64,000 nt of DNA from Colias croceus (taxonomy: Eukaryota; Arthropoda; Insecta; Lepidoptera; Pieridae). Under the pieces are notes generated by a model that was not told the DNA's origin, made no database searches, and saw only the letters and a program-made list of their open reading frames with translations. Positions 23,205 to 35,172 of this stretch are shown piece by piece (positions within the stretch are counted from its first letter, which is position 1; each line of letters starts with the position of its first letter). A program made the translations under genes and the position numbers. The DNA lies in contig NC_059555.1 of assembly GCF_905220415.1 (NCBI RefSeq), positions 8,734,001-8,798,000 on the forward strand, read 5' to 3'.

Positions 23205-26200
23205 TTAACTGGAGCAACTTATTTTCAAAGCATAAGCCCATTGCGGTGGTTGAGCTGAAAACCCTTGCACCTCTGCTTCTGGTTGAACTTCATAAGGGTT
23301 TTTCAAAACTTCCATGAGAAATCGAACCTTTAAAAAATAAAATTTCTTTCTAATATGTACCTAGTGAAAGTATTCTTTAAACTAGCCGCAGCCTTAACGA
23401 TTTAAAAATTAACAATTACCTACATGCAGGACGTTTCTTCGAATATTGTTTAAAATTTTATTACGAGAACATTACCTATTAAAAAAATAATTATGTTATA
23501 CCTTCCCAAAATCATCCCTCTCTGCGTCAAAAATAGCTTCGTGCAACATCCAATTTCTTGGTACGTACACAGGGTTAACGCTTAGCATGCGTCGACGGCG
23601 CTCATCTTCGAACATACCTACTGAACTTGCGTCCACTGTAAAAATATGTGAAAGTAACAAATCATGAATTAATGAGAATAGGATTGCTCTATTTTGTATT
23701 TAACTAAGTAGCTTTTCGCCCACAATGTATAAAACCTTATAAATTATGTAGGTACTTAAATTTCCTCTTGAATAACTCTATCTATTAAAAAAAACCCGCA
23801 TCAAAATCCGTTGTGTAGTTTAAAAACCTAAGCAATAAGCATACTGTACATGCGTGCTACAGACATTAGGACAGACGCGGAAAGCGACTTTGCTTTATAC
23901 TATGTAGAACAGTTAAATCTGAAGATTAAAAAAAATTCAAAATTGTTTATTTGGAACACAACAACACATTACAAAAACTTTATGCACGATGGCACCCATA
24001 AAAGCTTAAATAAGCTACGGCACAGGTGCCAACGCCCGCCTCCATACATTAGTAGTTCCACTAATCAAATTTTGAAGATATTATTTAGCACATTATAATA
24101 ACCTGCTTCTTTCTCCAATCGTTCTCGATACTGATCCAGCCAACATCCCCAATAAGAGTGCATAGACAAGCGCTTGAGCGACCATTTCTCTTCCAATTTT
24201 ACTTCGTTTACCATCTCATTGGGCTCCAGCTAAACATTTACATGGAAATTATCTATCTATGTCAAACCAAAGGTATTGCTGGTTGATATATTATCATCAT
24301 CATCTGAGACACGGGCCTCCTATGAGGGTACAGGCTACAATCCACCACGTGCCAAGTGCGGTCTGATAGATGTCACATGTCGACGAACATAACGACGTGA
24401 TGTTATTATAAATGAGATTTTAATTTTATTGATTACTAGCTGCTCCCCGCGGTTTCACCCGCATTGCTCCGCTCCTGTTGGTCTTAGCCTGATGATATAG
24501 CCTTCCTCGATAAATGGGCTTTCTAACACCGAAATAATTTTTCAAATCGGTCCAGTATTTCCCGAGATTAGCGCGTCATATCAAACAAACAAACAAACAA
24601 ACTCTTCGGCTTTATAATATTAGTATAGATTACAGGTGCATCATTCATCCATCATCTATCTGCTATAATAAAAGCTAATTCTGCAGTCAAACACTCTTCA
24701 ATATTATGACCCTATGCGAAAACTACTGTAAAGTATTCAACTAACTTCAGCCAATTGTCGGAAGGTAGCTGTGAAGTCAGCTCCAGTCTGCTGCATCATA
24801 TCCAACAGTTTCTCAATCAGTTGCTCGTCTCCCCACCTCTCTTCACGCAGACCAACTTTCATGAGAAACGTTTCTCTATAAATAAAAAATGTGTGCGTGT
24901 ACTAGTGTACACACGTAGTTAAGAAGTGAAACTTATTTATGACCTTATTTTTCAAAAAATAAGCAACTTTACAGAAATATGTCGAATCACGCGTGGTAGG
25001 GATAAGAAAAAGATGGCGCGTAACGGAAAAATGTCACGCGTAACGAAAAAAATATTACACTAAATTTTTTTCCAACCCCGATAAAGAAGTTTCACTTCAA
25101 TAAAACTTTTCCCAGTTTTAAAAACAGTCGGGGGGAAAAAACGGTCAGTGCAGCCGCTTCCGGTTATAATCCGCGGTTAAGCCCAGTTTCTATACAGATT
25201 TAAAATAACCTCTACTAAGACTATAAAGAATACCCACAGTATCTTGTTCTTGCAATACGTATCCAAAGTCTTCAATATATGCGTCATGTGAACTTGCTGG
25301 GATGGAGACAAGAGTGGTTTGATGGCGTTTGCAAGTTGACCGACATTCCACACCACAACCTGCAACTTGCAAGTAATACATTATTTTCCCGCCAATTTTA
25401 ACGTTTGACAACTCGGTTTTGTTTAGATTTAGTAATCCTTGCAATGTTTAGTCATATAGGTAAAGATAGCTTCCTATAAAAGAGCAAGAAACATTCGTCA
25501 CATAGCTTAGGTAACGCAATATAAAATTTCAAAGTAACTTCAAATACTTAATAAGAAATAATATTATGTTCTCTGCAGTCAAGTTTCGCTTACGAACGTG
25601 ATAGCACGTTAGATTGTCAACGGGAATATCTTGACGAAAAAACGGATTTAATTACATATCTACTTTGTGTGAGTAAATTATAATATTAAAGAGTTGTAGA
25701 TATGATCATGCAATATTGATTTTGAGTAGTAGCTAAAAATACAATCACTATTATTCAGATACAAGCGAAAGTTTATTTAGTTACTTGTGCTACTTTCTCC
25801 GACCGACAGGCATTTTTTATGGACAGTGTACTATGACCAAAGTCTCATAATAATTTATTATAATCACTTAACGCGAGGTATTTCAACGCGAGGCAAGATT
25901 TTAGGATGTGAAGTGTGGGGGGCCGTTCGCGTGACTCGCGCTCCTCGCGCTCCTCGCGTCGTTTGTTTTTCGTAACGTGCGCTATGCCACAGTGTAAAAT
26001 ATATCAAAAGTAAATTGTGATCAATTTTTATTATGTAAGCAATGTAAAAGTGTTTGTGTCAGATTGTAAATATAAAAGTAAATAAAGTAAGCATTTACAA
26101 CTTTATAAACTGAGATAAGTAGGTACTAGGAATTTATTAATTAGCACAACATAATTATGGAAGTACTTGGTGTAACTAATAAATATTACTTACTTGCTGC

Positions 26201-29200
26201 TACCAGTAGAAGCTTAGAGTATTATAATATTAGAATAGTATAGAGCGCGTGTATTGCACAAATTGCTTAGTGCGCATCGAAGGCAGATGAGCTATAGATA
26301 CTATATAAATGTGTGTGTGACAAATAGGGATGGGTAGGTATCAATTGCGTGTTGAGATATCGATAAGTTATGTAAATAAATATGTAACATAAGAAAACAT
26401 ATTGTTCAATATGTTATTAAAGGAGAAATGTATGAAGAAAGTATAAATATATGTAATTTTAAATAATAATGTAAAGTCTTCTATTAATTATAAGTAGTTT
26501 AAAAAAAATGTATAATTGAAATATCTGAAAAAACGTGTGGACTTCCTATTAAAATTAAGAAAATAAAAGATCGGGTTTAGTACTATTTTTTAATAATAAA
26601 TCAAATAATAATAGTATTTAATGTTAAATAAAAATAAGAATTAATTAATAATTTAAAATGAAATAATAAACAATATAAATATATATCAATTTTATACCTA
26701 CCAAAACCTTCAAAAATCAATTTAGCGGTTAAAATATAATATCGTAACATTACATACTTTACATTTACACTATAATACATTCGCATTCATAATATTAGAA
26801 AGTGTATGATACAAAACACAACACAAAATTATTTTTAATATATTTTTAAAAGAGTTTTAATATTAAAGTCAAATATTAATATGTTAAAATATAGTTTTTC
26901 TTGTAAACTATCGAGTACAGCGTTGGTCAAGTCACATCACTACGATCACGTGGCGGCAGTAAGGTGTGCGAAGGGTGCGCGAGCGAGCCTGCGCGTGTCC
27001 GCCTCCCACTTCCCCTTGTATTTATTATCTAATATCTATTTATTTAATCAGGCATAGTATGGTGCTGAAACGAGACATAGAAGGAGCGTAAATAAACAGA
27101 ATGGAAGCAACCTTATAACTCAATAAATAAAGTATATTTTTAAATGTAGTTCCGTTTATAGTAAAAGCCGCTTTGCGTGTTTTATTGTTTCGTCTTTCAC
27201 ATTCGTTACAAAAATTGTGATCGAGTAACGTCTACTGCACTCTTCCTAGTTTATAATGTCAACTAAAAAAAATGAGACACGAAAAAAATCTCAATCGTCA
27301 CCTAGGAACGTATAACGTAGAACCTATAATCCCATATAATAATTACCATTCCGTATTCACGGTTTCTGTATTCGAGGCATATATTTTATGGAACATATAC
27401 CCCGCCAATAAGGAACTTTTACTGTAGTGATTAATAATTATTATAAGTCAATAATCATTATTATTTGACTATTATCAATTATTTTTTAACTAATAATCAT
27501 TATTGTTTTTTTCCTTAAAATAAACAACTGTAATTAATAATAATACCCCAAAATTATGCAAATAATACACCAATTATACGTAATAATAATCCATACTAAT
27601 ATTATAAATGCGAACGTAACTCTGCCTGTCTGTCTGTTACTCAATCACGCCTAAACTACTGAACCAATTTGCATGAAATTTGGTATAGAGATATTTTGAT
27701 ACCCGAAAAAGGGCATAGGCTACCTTTTATTGCGAAATATGTACCACGGGCGAAGCCGGGGCGGACCACTAGTATTATATATATAAAACAAATTATTATA
27801 AACTAAACTCTTATTTCACAGTAACGCAGCTTTTATCGTTTTGAAATAAAAGCATACGAGGTGAAACTTTATGACCAACTGATATTTTTATTCTGTGTCA
27901 TCAAGTAACTACGTTTTTATCATATTACTCAATTTACATACCGTTTCTTATAGTTTACTCTTTTTTTTGATACTGACACTGCTTTCTTCCGAATTTTGTT
28001 TGTTTTGTTACCCATTTTTAATAATTTATCGTTACTCAAAACGTAAAATCGAGCGGAGATAATTTGACACAGGTCCTACGTTAGCAAGCGCCTGATCAAG
28101 ACTGGCGGGGTAGCGGGCAGCGCGGTTTGTAAAGAAAACGCTGGGCAACGTTAAGTTCTGAGATATAATATGTATTTAATAATTACAGGGCTTCAGTAGA
28201 AAACCAAAATTTAGCACGTTTTCTGCAGTACATCAAAATACATATCCTTATATAAAAATTATTTCCAAAATCAGAAATTTCATTAATAAATAATTCGTTT
28301 TCGATCTTTATTTTAGCCTATTTTTATGATTTTATATGATCGACCAAAATACACGTGGTTGTGTAACAAATTAGCACACTTTTTAGGAAATATCTTGAAG
28401 TGTATTGATTATTTTTTCTAGAAGCGTCATATAATTGCAAATACATGAAAAATTTGATCTTGCAAACCAATTTTACTCCGCTTCGCTGAAAGGACTCCCC
28501 TTAAATGACATAATATAATCTATAATATTATAATACCTTCTATAGGTACCTATATATTATGTAGTTTTAATCTTCTATTAACTGTCCCGGAAAACGTTGA
28601 TCTACCTTACTCTTATCACTTGGAGGGGATGAAATTTGAAAAATGTTATATTTTGTCGGATTCTCATATTTTTTTTTAAACCATTTATTGATAGAAAAAT
28701 AAACATACATTGGGCATACAGAATAAACACCACATAAATCGACACGATTTGATCGTGGTGCACATGCATTCTAGACGTCAAACAAATACTAGATAGATTA
28801 AGGCGACTACACCACCGAAACTAGCGCCCCCCCAACATTTTATTTTTTTACTCCTAAACCAGATCAAATTTAAAAAATCTAGCTCGGTACTTTGCTAGTA
28901 TATTACTTGTAGTATTTTTGGTATTACTTTTCATTATTTTGCATTCGGTAAATTAGGAGAACTTTTGATTACCGCCAAAAGTGGCCACTTTTGGCGGTAA
29001 TCAAAAGTTCTCTAGAATAATGAACAGTTAGAATAGTGAAAAGTAATACCAAAAATACTACAAGTAATATACTAGCAAAGTACCGAGCTAGATTTTTTAA
29101 ATTTGATCTGGTTAAGAAGTAAAAAAATAAAATGTTCGGTGGCGCTAGTTTCGGTGGTGTAGGCCTCTTAATATAAATTTTGTTACATTACATATGAAAT

Positions 29201-31264
29201 TACATTGAAAAATACATTAAGATGGCAAGTAAATTACACAACAGAAAAAATATGATGTACAATAGGGTACTTGTGGAAAAAAATTTTTGCGATCACCTAC
29301 TGTGCTGGCCGAGTCTTTATAAACGTGATATATAGTATGATTTTAATTGACGGTTAACATTTTTACAGTTTATTTTATTTTTAATGTTATTATCTAATTT
29401 ATTGATTATACTTGCTCTGTGTGATATTTTGTCGGATTCTCATATTACTTGCTCTGTGAAATTTCGTGAGAATTTTTTACTTCGTTACTTCTAAGATTTC
29501 GCGTGGTAGGTTTGATTGTTTGTATTTTCTATGGAACATAAAATTATTATGTTTTATGTCAAGAAACGTGACATTACTACGTAAAAGAAAATTATAAGTG
29601 TCGAATAGGTACGTAATTAAATATTTAATTGTGCATATTTTTCTTGTACTGTAGATTGTTTTTAACGATTCCGATAATGATAAAATTATACTGATCTGGA
29701 TAGTTGTTTAGCACGCGATATCATTTGCTTAGTTTTTCAACTAACTATAAAACAATCGTCAAGAGGATAATAATTAATGTTACCTAATCGTTCAAGTCTC
29801 GTATAGCTAACTAAACAACTACATATACAAAATATTATTTATTTATGACGTAAAGTCACTATTATAATATTTAAACGTAAGTTTGCAACTCGTAACGTAA
29901 CTCAGAAAAATCGGTTAGGACTAAGGTCTTAAATTTTACCAATTTTAACATAAGCCAGCAAAACAGTTTTAATACCAACACGGTCGGTTTATATTTCTAT
30001 TGCATATTATTATATTCTTTCGAATTATTTCGGAGCTACAAATACCACAGACAAATTAAAAGATAATAGACACACCTTTTGGGTTATGTACAGGGATAGG
30101 AATTAAAAATAAAACATACGTCAGGTTGCTTGGACAGTGAGTATCTTGCTTCCCCATCAGAGGAATTGGCAACAAAACCACCGTCGTACGAGTCCACGAA
30201 GCCAAACGGCCCGTAGTCCATCGTCAGCCCTAGGAGACTCATATTATCTGTGTTCAACAATCCGTGTGTGAAGCCTAAACCTATAGGAAGGTATATGAAG
30301 AAATTACAATTAAATTAATTGTAATCGTATTATAAAGTAAATGTAGGGTTCGATAGGATTCCAAAAGCCACTAAAAACCTCTAGCGGAAGTTCAAAATCA
30401 ACCATACAATTCAAACATAGTTAAAAAAATTAAACATGTAAAAAAGACCGTGTGTACGGTAACACACGTGTCAGAAGTGAAACTTCTCCGGCAAGATTCA
30501 AATATAGCAAAATGCTACACAAGAGTATTCATAGACAGCCATGAATGTCACCTTCTCCGACCAATAAAAAAGTACTTCTCATCTTACCTTGCCATTTCGC
30601 AACCAAATCAAGTGTCTTGTGTGCAATTTCAGAGAATAATCTTATGAATCTATTTTCATCCGTTAGCTGTATATCGGGGTAATATTCCTGAAAGAAACAT
30701 TATTTTCTTTCTTTCTTTCTTTCTTTCGTATTTAGCGTCTAAGATAGATTTTTAATGTTAAATTAAATAGATTAAAATTAATAAGAACAGTAGGTATATT
30801 GCGGCCAGTCAATAGTTGACTATACGTACGACAATAGTACTTGGGTCGATCAACTTTTATTGGTCCGACGTGTACGGATCATGTCCCTGAAGGATAATTA
30901 ATAAACATGAAATCATAAAGAGTTTCGGAAGTGGGAGTCGAGCATGCTTCGGCACGAACTGGGCCACGCTCGCACCGGGGAAGGTACCACACCCTCACAG
31001 AATATCGGCGCCATAGTGACAGTTTACTGTCGCGTTCCGTACGGTGAGTGAGGGGTCCGGAGGCCCACATCCCTTCCCATCCCATACCCATCCTCTCCTT
31101 CCCTATCCCCATTCCCTCCCATCCTCGCCCCTTCTCCCTAAATCCTTCCAAATCCCTTTGAGGATAGCAACACATCTACTTCCCAGTGGAGTGGGTGCTT
31201 ATGGGCGGCGCGGCGTGTATCGCTTAACACCAGGCGACGCGTCTGCTCGGTTGCTATCCTATAG

Positions 31265-31298
<34 letters not shown>

Positions 31299-34200
31299 AA
31301 ATTCGTTTTAATTATATTCCTTTTAATATTTTCTAGCATTATTGCGAACAATATTTTACTTGTTTTATTAATTTGTGCGTTGTTTCATGGTTGTCGAGGG
31401 ACTAAATGCAATTTTCCAGTACTATCACATTTGTCCCCATGCCACAATGCATTAACAAACTTCGCATCACGAACACATACTATCACGACCATAAATACCA
31501 AATACACTCCTTGTTTCAGTACATAATTATTGACATCCAAACATACAAACCATTTTTTTTTTATTGGATATAATACGATTTTCAGGCATTTTACTTTTGT
31601 CCCCATAAATCACCTACATGACACAAGTCTCACAGACAACCGTAATTTAGTTATGAAACCAAAACACATATGGCGCGGTAGATTCCTAAACAACAAGCTA
31701 AACACAATAATTAACTGTCGGGCTCAAACGCCACTTTGATTTGTATAAAATCACGGCAACAGTCGTCCGAGCGTTGTTGGTGAGTGTGGGGTGGCTTTTT
31801 TGTCAGTCCGTCAGACAACTGTGATTAAAACGTAAGTACTTGATGCATTGTTATCAATTATACTACACGAGATGCGCTTTCGTCTATATTTTAGTGTGAG
31901 CTGAGATTAATATATAAAATAACAATAGTATTTGCTTGGCGGCGCAAAATTTAAAAAATGTCCCGCGGACAACCAGTCACTTGGTCAACCAAAGTGGTTG
32001 TACCATGGACAATTTGGTTGTCCCTAGGACAATAATTATATAAAACTTATACTTTAACAGTTAAATAGTTCATGTTTTGTTTATTACTCGGCTGTTTCGG
32101 GAACACATTTTTATTACGCGATTTTATGTCTAGTTTAATTGTAATTTTAACATTTCAAAAATCAAGACGCTACTACTACAACTAAGATGTCCCCATATGA
32201 AAATCACATTATACTTCATTCATTCAGTTTTATCGAGAATCAGTTCATTTTAACTAAGTAAAATCAATAATACGATACGTAACAACCTCGCCTTAATAGT
32301 TTTTTTGTAAAAAATATCACTATTTCCGCTTTACTGAAACTTTTTTATATATGAAACATTATTTGGTTGTTCAAAAGACATCATTCGTTTCAATTTTAAT
32401 AAAAATATTTCGTATTTTGGGTGTAAATAGAACAAATATCAAAATATTATTTATTATTTAATATTAGAAGAATTTGTTTTAATTCTTAAGGGAATTTAAC
32501 ATTTAAAAAAGTACTATTGTGTAAGTTGTCCAAAGGACATTATTTCCCGTGAATAGATCGGTTCGTGAAGTTAAATCCACAAATGTATTTAATCAACATC
32601 ACTGCTGCTTATATAATCTTAATCTACGAAGAATTATCTTCTAAATGAAATAGTAAAATGCTGAAAATTAAGTAAAAAAAAAAAAATACGAGAAAATTAT
32701 GATCGGGACCTTTAAAAATTGATTGACCCACTTACTTTACTTACGTTATGACTCTTACCTTGATCACAAAATCGGCCAATTGTTTCAAGGTGGGCAATTC
32801 TCCATTCCTAGATAGAATTTCGAAAGAACCAAAACGGAACCAACTGGGTGACAAACGTAATAGCACCGCCGCTTTTTCGCGGCGAGGCGTATTCGTGTAG
32901 AACACGTCTCGAATAATTGTCTCGTCACTCACTAAAAATAATTATTTTTTTATCATTTATCTTTCGACTTTTTACCGCCTCTTTGGTACAGTGGTTAACG
33001 CATGGAGACGAAGAAAACAAATGTCTCTGTCTGGCAGGACACATTAGGCTGGTTAAATTGACCAGCGTATTTTTTTTTTATTGTATAAGAGTGGGCAAAC
33101 GGGCTTGTGGAGAGCCTGATCTTTAGCGTGTTCACCGCCCATATTCATCTACAGGGGCTTCTGCAGATGCGTGGCCGACTTTTTAAGATGGAGGTACACT
33201 CTCTTCTTCCTTATTTACAATAAATCAAGCAATCATCATCACATGTGTTAAATCATCACATATTGTATTAATAACCACCACTCTAGCTATACTAGTAACG
33301 ATATCGATATGCAAAAATCGCAACAATAAAACCTTTTTATAAGGATGTATTACCAACTAAAGCAGCTGATCGTACAGTGGGTATACCAAGATGGTGACAC
33401 GCTTCTGAAGCGATCATTTCTCGTATACACGACCGTAACACAGCTCTGCCGTCATAAACACGAGAATATGGAGTTGGACCAGATCCCTTTAATTGTACCT
33501 GCCAACGTTGTCCCACTCTGTACAGTGGGAAAAATTGAGTAAAATGGTTTTAATAGATTTTGTATTTAATTAAAAGGTAAAGATGCAATATAATATTTAT
33601 TTCATGTAAATCACATGAAGATATAGACTATTTATAACGTCATTTTTCTGTTAAACTTTATAAAATGAGGTGGATAAATTCGCAATTTTACACTAAAATA
33701 TGACTGTTTTACGAGCGGGATATAATAGATTGATTATGGACAGATATGAAAGTTTAATAATACCTATTGACATATTCACCCAAGATATTAGCTCTTCCGT
33801 CACCTAACTGGCCAACCCACAATCCATACTGATGGCCACCGTATCTAAAATTATGTTATATATACATATATAGGTTTTTTATGTTAAATATAATATTCAA
33901 CATTTTGTTTATCTAAGGGCTGCCGCACACGGGCCACGGGCCACTGGCCACATAACGCCGCCACCGGCATATTTCCTGCACTTTTCATACATTTTATATG
34001 GACTCGCCGCACACGGTTGACGCCGGTAGCCGCCACACGCTACTCGCTTCTAACTTCTCGTTGCAACGCTTGTGGCTGTCCCGAGTGGCTCACTTTTGCA
34101 AATACAGCCATAGGTTCACAGAGTACATTGTTATAACTGAGTACATAGGTTACCTATGAGCAACTGGTAAAGCACCATAGGGCAGTTTCTTGCCGGCGAC

Positions 34201-34633
34201 AAATTCAACGAATTCCTCACGAGTCGTTATTTCAATGTCCATATCTAGAATATTGTTTAGTGCATCCTCAGATACACAAACGAGGCGCACGTTTCGTTCC
34301 AATGGTCGTGGGGTCACCTGTAATTTATTATGGGGAGCTTTATAGAAATCAATGTTTATGTTTTACAAAAATATTACGGTCTATTTCCGGCTTGCTATGT
34401 TACAAACTTATTACAAGTTATTGTATAGGGAGTTTATTATAGTGTACTTAGCTAGTAGGTAAAAACTAATAATTATTATTTATAACTACCTCGGAATAAA
34501 CTACGTTTCTTATGTTAGCTACAACTTGATCATGATTCTCATCAATAGGCAATAAAATGTATTTTGGATATTGACTAAATCTCCAGTCGGTTAAATTGTT
34601 TAAAAGTTTAGTAGATTCACCCTCCATTTTCAT
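23205..34633 (-). CDS. SelO: Selenoprotein O homologue, copy B (protein AMPylase pseudokinase)
   Basis: Twelve exons, in transcript order 34633-34490, 34317-34154, 33844-33764, 33517-33354, 32931-32759, 30687-30588, 30280-30120, 25359-25238, 24875-24746, 24229-24103, 23635-23502, 23327-23205; 1623 nt, 540 residues. Nine of the twelve exons have exactly the same length as in copy A, so this is a tandem duplication of a spliced gene. It keeps the usual family motif YGGHQYGLWVGQLGDGRA, then LKGSGPTPYSRVYDGRAVLR and HGLLNTDNMSLLGLTMDYGP. It ends SCSS, with Cys in the selenocysteine position. The N-terminus (MKMEGESTKLLNN) is acidic and does not look like a mitochondrial presequence, unlike copy A. 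Paralogue divergence is considerable. The 4.8-kb intron 25360-30119 is rich in repeats. Confidence 0.92.
23758..23915 (-). mobile_element. Helitron fragment
   Basis: Same subfamily as 37797-37947: CCGCATCAAAATCCGTTGTG and GCGACTTTGCTTTATACTAT. The CTAG end is missing. Confidence 0.65.
24294..24384 (-). mobile_element. Non-LTR retroelement 3' tail fragment
   Basis: Reverse complement of the tail at 40785-40905: ATCCACCACGTGCCAAGTGC and GGGCCTCCTATGAGGGTACA, with ATCATCATC at its end. A common lepidopteran LINE tail. Confidence 0.6.
24436..24629 (-). mobile_element. Helitron (TC...CTAG), complete ends
   Basis: Plus strand from CTAGCTGCTCCCCGCGGTTT to TTATAATATTAGTATAGA, with T after. Contains CGCATTGCTCCGCTCCTGTT and CAAATCGGTCCAGTATTTCC. 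Confidence 0.83.
24884..25099 (+). repeat. Interspersed repeat, family B (GAAGTTTCACTTC)
   Basis: Starts ATGTGTGCGTGTACTAGTGT, holds AATCACGCGTGGTAGGGATA and two CGCGTAACGRAAAA units, and ends CCGATAAAGAAGTTTCACTT. It starts 9 bp from SelO-B exon 9, so the repeat provides most of the sequence leading to that exon's acceptor. Confidence 0.75.
25860..25985. other. GC-rich patch in SelO-B intron
   Basis: AACGCGAGG repeated, then CGTGACTCGCGCTCCTCGCG CTCCTCGCG (tandem), in AT-rich surroundings. Function unknown; possibly a retroelement remnant. Confidence 0.4.
26930..27010. other. GC-rich patch in SelO-B intron
   Basis: CACGTGGCGGCAGTAAGG and GTGCGCGAGCGAGCCTGCGC in an AT-rich intron. Possible remnant promoter or element; no frame recognised. 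Confidence 0.35.
27590..27772 (+). mobile_element. Helitron (TC...CTAG), complete ends
   Basis: Runs TCCATACTAATATTATAAAT to CCGGGGCGGACCACTAG, after A and before T. Includes CTGCCTGTCTGTCTGTTACT and GAAATTTGGTATAGAGATAT. Confidence 0.85.
28802..29167. mobile_element. 366-bp hairpin element with TTAA flanks
   Basis: TTAA at 28798-28801 and 29168-29171. The two halves are near-perfect reverse complements, about 180 bp each with almost no loop, meeting at CCAAAAGTGGCCACTTTTGG (28976-28995). Outer ends have CTACACCACCGAAACTAGCG. The TTAA duplication suggests a piggyBac- or Kolobok-type non-autonomous element. Confidence 0.85.
30446..30560 (+). repeat. Interspersed repeat, family A
   Basis: GACCGTGTGTACGGTAACAC then ACGTGTCAGAAGTGAAACTT and CAAGATTC. 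Truncated relative to the copies at 37462 and 39266. Ends just before SelO-B exon 6 (30588-30687). Confidence 0.65.
30704..30727. repeat. (TTTC)n microsatellite
   Basis: About six TTTC units directly after the acceptor region of SelO-B exon 6. Confidence 0.85.
30870..31295 (+). mobile_element. Truncated non-LTR retroelement tail with poly(A)
   Basis: A GC-rich 3' UTR-like segment (GACAGTTTACTGTCGCGTTC, a run of CCCATCC-type repeats, GGCGACGCGTCTGCTCGGTT) ending in about 29 A residues at 31267-31295. This is a familiar lepidopteran retroelement tail. The young-looking poly(A) suggests recent insertion. Confidence 0.7.
33064..33190 (-). mobile_element. Degraded retroelement tail, same family as 30870
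   Basis: Starts with a T run, then GAGTGGGCAAACGGGCTTGT and GCGTGGCCGACTTTTTAAGA: the reverse complement of the tail type at 30870-31295, degenerate. In the SelO-B intron between exons 4 and 5. Confidence 0.55.
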
Positions 34634-35172
34634 TGTGATTATTCAGATCCACGATGGATTTGTGGTATTGAAAATTAAAATTATTATAATAAATTAAAAC
34701 TAATGACGTAATCTATCTAAAAATAATGACATAAATAGATGAGATTGTATTATATATTGTAGATGTTCGTTAGTTCGGAGATGAATGAATTGCATTGTTT
34801 AATAATTTACATATGTATATGTACCTACATCATAATTTTTATACGTATAGAAAATAAATTACGCTAAAACAAAATATTATGTCTTATTTACCATTTATCT
34901 ATTTATAAAACAATAATATTATACTGATTCTAAAAGTTATTATCGAATAACAATTTATTTAATACAAATTTATAGCTTTACCATATGGCGATCGCACCCG
35001 TAAGCGACAGAAATAATCGCGTTTGACGCTTGACATTGACAGTGACAGTTGCAAAACAAAAAAAAATTACATAACCTAAATCTTGGCCACATCTTGTTTT
35101 CAAGTTAAACTAGGTTAGATATACCGTTATAATTTATGAATTATTCTCAACCTACCAGTTTCTCGTTTGAAT
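34634..35172. promoter_or_regulatory. Divergent promoter region, SelO-B (left) and BOLA2 (right)
   Basis: 539 bp separate the SelO-B ATG (minus) from the BOLA2 ATG (plus), so both must start here. A TGACA cluster (GCTTGACATTGACAGTGACA) at 35029-35048 lies nearer to BOLA2. ACATAACCTAAAT and CTAGGTTAGAT follow. No TATA box stands out. Confidence 0.5.

Noticed and set aside
31044..31262. Pro-rich plus-strand frame in SelO-B intron
   Set aside because: It lies in the GC-rich retroelement tail ending in poly(A); no protein family resemblance.
31950..32540. Recurring TGGTTGT / GGACAA phrases suggesting a repeat array
   Set aside because: Spacing and sequence are too irregular to define a unit by eye.
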